From: Eubacterium sp. UBA3720 | GTDB lineage: Bacteria; Bacillota; Clostridia; Lachnospirales; Lachnospiraceae | Assembly: GCA_002371335.1 (NCBI GenBank) | Contig: DFHP01000152.1 | Span: forward strand, 1 to 14,304 | Direction of reading: 5' to 3' | Length of the DNA: 14,304 nt | Shown: positions 12,995 to 14,304 of the stretch, piece by piece | Numbering within the stretch: the stretch's first letter is position 1 | Layout: every line of letters starts with the position of its first letter | Program-made: the position numbers and the translations under genes | The notes under the pieces: model-generated | Databases searched by the model: none | Told to the model about the DNA's origin: nothing | The model's input: the letters and a program-made list of their open reading frames with translations, nothing else

Positions 12995-14206
12995 TTATCT
13001 CAGACGAATAGTACAAACCAGCCCGCCCTGTTCTCCTTCTGAAAAGAATGTTTTCCAGCGGTGCCAATCCGCCACCTGTTTGACAATCTTTAATCCCAGG
13101 CCATGCTGACCGGTGCCGGACTTCCACTCATAGCAACTGTGGTTCAGCCTGCTCAGGAATTCTTTTGATACGCCCTTTCCATTATCCCCAATCTCCAGAA
13201 AGACATGATCTTTCTGATTCTGATATACCCTCATTTCAATCTGGCATCCATCGGGATTATGCCGGATCGCATTATGAAGCAAATTCATGACCGCTCTCTC
13301 CACCAGGTCTTCGTTGAAGCAAAGCTCCAGATCCTGAGGGCCGTCATCGATTTCGAGTGCGAACTGATACCTGTCATCCTCTGTCTGATTCATGATTTCT
13401 GTGAGGGTCTTTCTGAGGAAGCGGCTGATTCTTACTTTCTTTTTCTCAAATTTCCCTGCACCAAATTCCAGTTTACTGGAAAGATTCAGATTATCTACGA
13501 GCCGGCGGAGACGGATCCCCTGTGCTTCAATGGATTTCGCCCTTTGCCTGACCTCTGCCTCCTGGGCTGAACCAGCTATAATTTCCGCATTGCCCAGAAC
13601 AATTGCAAGCGGTGTGCGAATATCATGTGACACTCCTGCAATCCACTCTGTACGCTCCTCTTCCTTTTGCTTCGCGCGCCGCTTCTGTATCCAAGTCGGA
13701 ACTGTCACAAGCACAACGATATTGGACATAAAAAGCAAAGGAAAGATCTTCAGAAGGCTTTCCATCAGGGTCACATCAAACTCAAACGTGTATTTCCAAA
13801 CCTGATCTTTTTTTCCTCCAATCACGAGCAGTCCCTGCTCGACAATATATGTATGAACCGGATAGTCCTCAAGATAATACCGGGTAAACCTGGCGACGTC
13901 CTGTAATGTATAGTTTTTTCTGAGTTCTTTGGGGAGTGCTTCACTCCACAAAATGCTTCCATCCTCACCGAGGAGCATGGCAAACTGCTGATGTTTCAAG
14001 AGACTTTCCGTCTCTTTCTCATCCAACTGATATCTTCCGTTTTTCACTGACAAATGTGTCCCGATCTCCTGCGGGGCCTGATAATCTACTGAATTATTCT
14101 TGATTACCACGATCCCATAGATCAACAGATCCGTAAAGAGAAGCAGGATCGTCATCAGTACCATTCCCGCAAACAGCTGCAGTCTTTTTCCCGTTTTTCG
14201 CTTCAT
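12995..14206 (-). CDS. Membrane sensor histidine kinase
   Basis: A 403-residue sensor kinase of a two-component system. A transmembrane helix (about 10-35), a roughly 115-residue extracellular sensor region with no recognised domain, and a second helix (about 152-170) precede the cytoplasmic core. The phosphoacceptor box is WIAGVSHDIRTPLA with H194; the N box is NLLHNAIRHN (308-317), G1 is DNGKG (341-345) and G2 is GQHGLGL (366-372). All catalytic elements are present. There is no clear HAMP domain between the second helix and H194, which lie only about 24 residues apart. Its ATG overlaps the TGA of the upstream response regulator gene (ATGA). The stimulus is not readable; the HDIRTPL type with an OmpR partner often serves envelope or antimicrobial stress. 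Confidence 0.95.
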   Translation of the reverse strand: MKRKTGKRLQLFAGMVLMTILLLFTDLLIYGIVVIKNNSVDYQAPQEIGTHLSVKNGRYQLDEKETESLLKHQQFAMLLGEDGSILWSEALPKELRKNYTLQDVARFTRYYLEDYPVHTYIVEQGLLVIGGKKDQVWKYTFEFDVTLMESLLKIFPLLFMSNIVVLVTVPTWIQKRRAKQKEEERTEWIAGVSHDIRTPLAIVLGNAEIIAGSAQEAEVRQRAKSIEAQGIRLRRLVDNLNLSSKLEFGAGKFEKKKVRISRFLRKTLTEIMNQTEDDRYQFALEIDDGPQDLELCFNEDLVERAVMNLLHNAIRHNPDGCQIEMRVYQNQKDHVFLEIGDNGKGVSKEFLSRLNHSCYEWKSGTGQHGLGLKIVKQVADWHRWKTFFSEGEQGGLVCTIRLR

Positions 14207-14304
14207 GATTCCTTCTCCAACTTATAGCCAAGCCCCCGTACCGTGATAAGGTATCTTGGCTTTGACGGCTCTGGCTCTACCTTTTCTCTCAAATGGCGCA
14301 TATG
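14203..14304 (-). CDS. OmpR-family response regulator, C-terminal end (partial)
   Basis: Only the last 33 residues are visible; the rest lies beyond the right edge. They read HMRHLREKVEPEP...RYLITVRGLGYKLEKES, the recognition-helix end and wing of an OmpR/PhoB winged-helix DNA-binding domain, with the hallmark TVRGLGYKL. The stop overlaps the kinase start by 4 nt, so the pair is cotranscribed and translationally coupled. Confidence 0.93.
   Translation of the reverse strand, partial: HMRHLREKVEPEPSKPRYLITVRGLGYKLEKES

Noticed and set aside
1..14304. CRISPR array, tRNA/rRNA genes, insertion sequences or prophage genes
   Set aside because: No regularly spaced repeats, cloverleaf-like sequences, transposase or phage protein motifs were seen on either strand.

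Overview
The window looks like a chromosomal segment of a gut Firmicute, most likely a Lachnospiraceae-type clostridium. This is inferred from the protein families (FCD-type GntR regulator, TRAP hexuronate-type transporter, Gram-positive bile salt hydrolase, AGCS symporter), strong AGGAGG-type ribosome binding sites, intrinsic terminators and moderate GC content. No mobile element, tRNA, rRNA or CRISPR array was seen.

Region 1 (1-7753, minus strand) is a sugar-acid catabolic operon read right to left: promoter and operator cluster, uxuA (mannonate dehydratase), uxuB-like reductase (4-nt overlap), a complete TRAP transporter (dctP, dctQ, dctM), an RspB-like zinc dehydrogenase and a GntR/FCD regulator cut by the window edge. 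TRAP uptake, an L-gulonate 5-dehydrogenase-like enzyme, a fructuronate reductase-like enzyme and mannonate dehydratase together fit uptake of an aldonate such as L-gulonate and its conversion via D-fructuronate and D-mannonate to 2-keto-3-deoxygluconate. No uronate isomerase, KDG kinase or aldolase is present here. The same ACTTRC half-site clusters over the uxuA promoter and inside the gntR promoter, so the regulator probably controls both. The dctP-dctQ gap carries an attenuator-like terminator and two competing hairpins.

Region 2 (7818-10663) is a divergent pair: a sodium/amino-acid (alanine/glycine) symporter on the minus strand and a bile salt hydrolase on the plus strand, sharing an AT-rich intergenic region. 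The hydrolase could release glycine or taurine from conjugated bile acids and the symporter could take up glycine or alanine. The bsh 3' region is highly structured and ends in a terminator.

Region 3 (10724-12914) is a small redox locus. Two minus-strand flavoprotein genes (an iron-sulfur-flavoprotein-like protein and a flavin reductase-like protein) lie behind a perfect-consensus sigma-A promoter flanked by two TGAC...GTCA palindromes. Opposite them are two decayed plus-strand genes: the N-terminal third of a nitronate monooxygenase (start codon ACG) run directly, out of frame, into the C-terminal part of a MIF-type tautomerase that has TAG in place of a conserved Trp codon. Both look like pseudogenes left by an internal deletion.

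Region 4 (12995-14304, minus strand) is a two-component system: the last 33 residues of an OmpR-type response regulator overlapping by 4 nt a complete membrane histidine kinase. A bidirectional terminator separates it from region 3.
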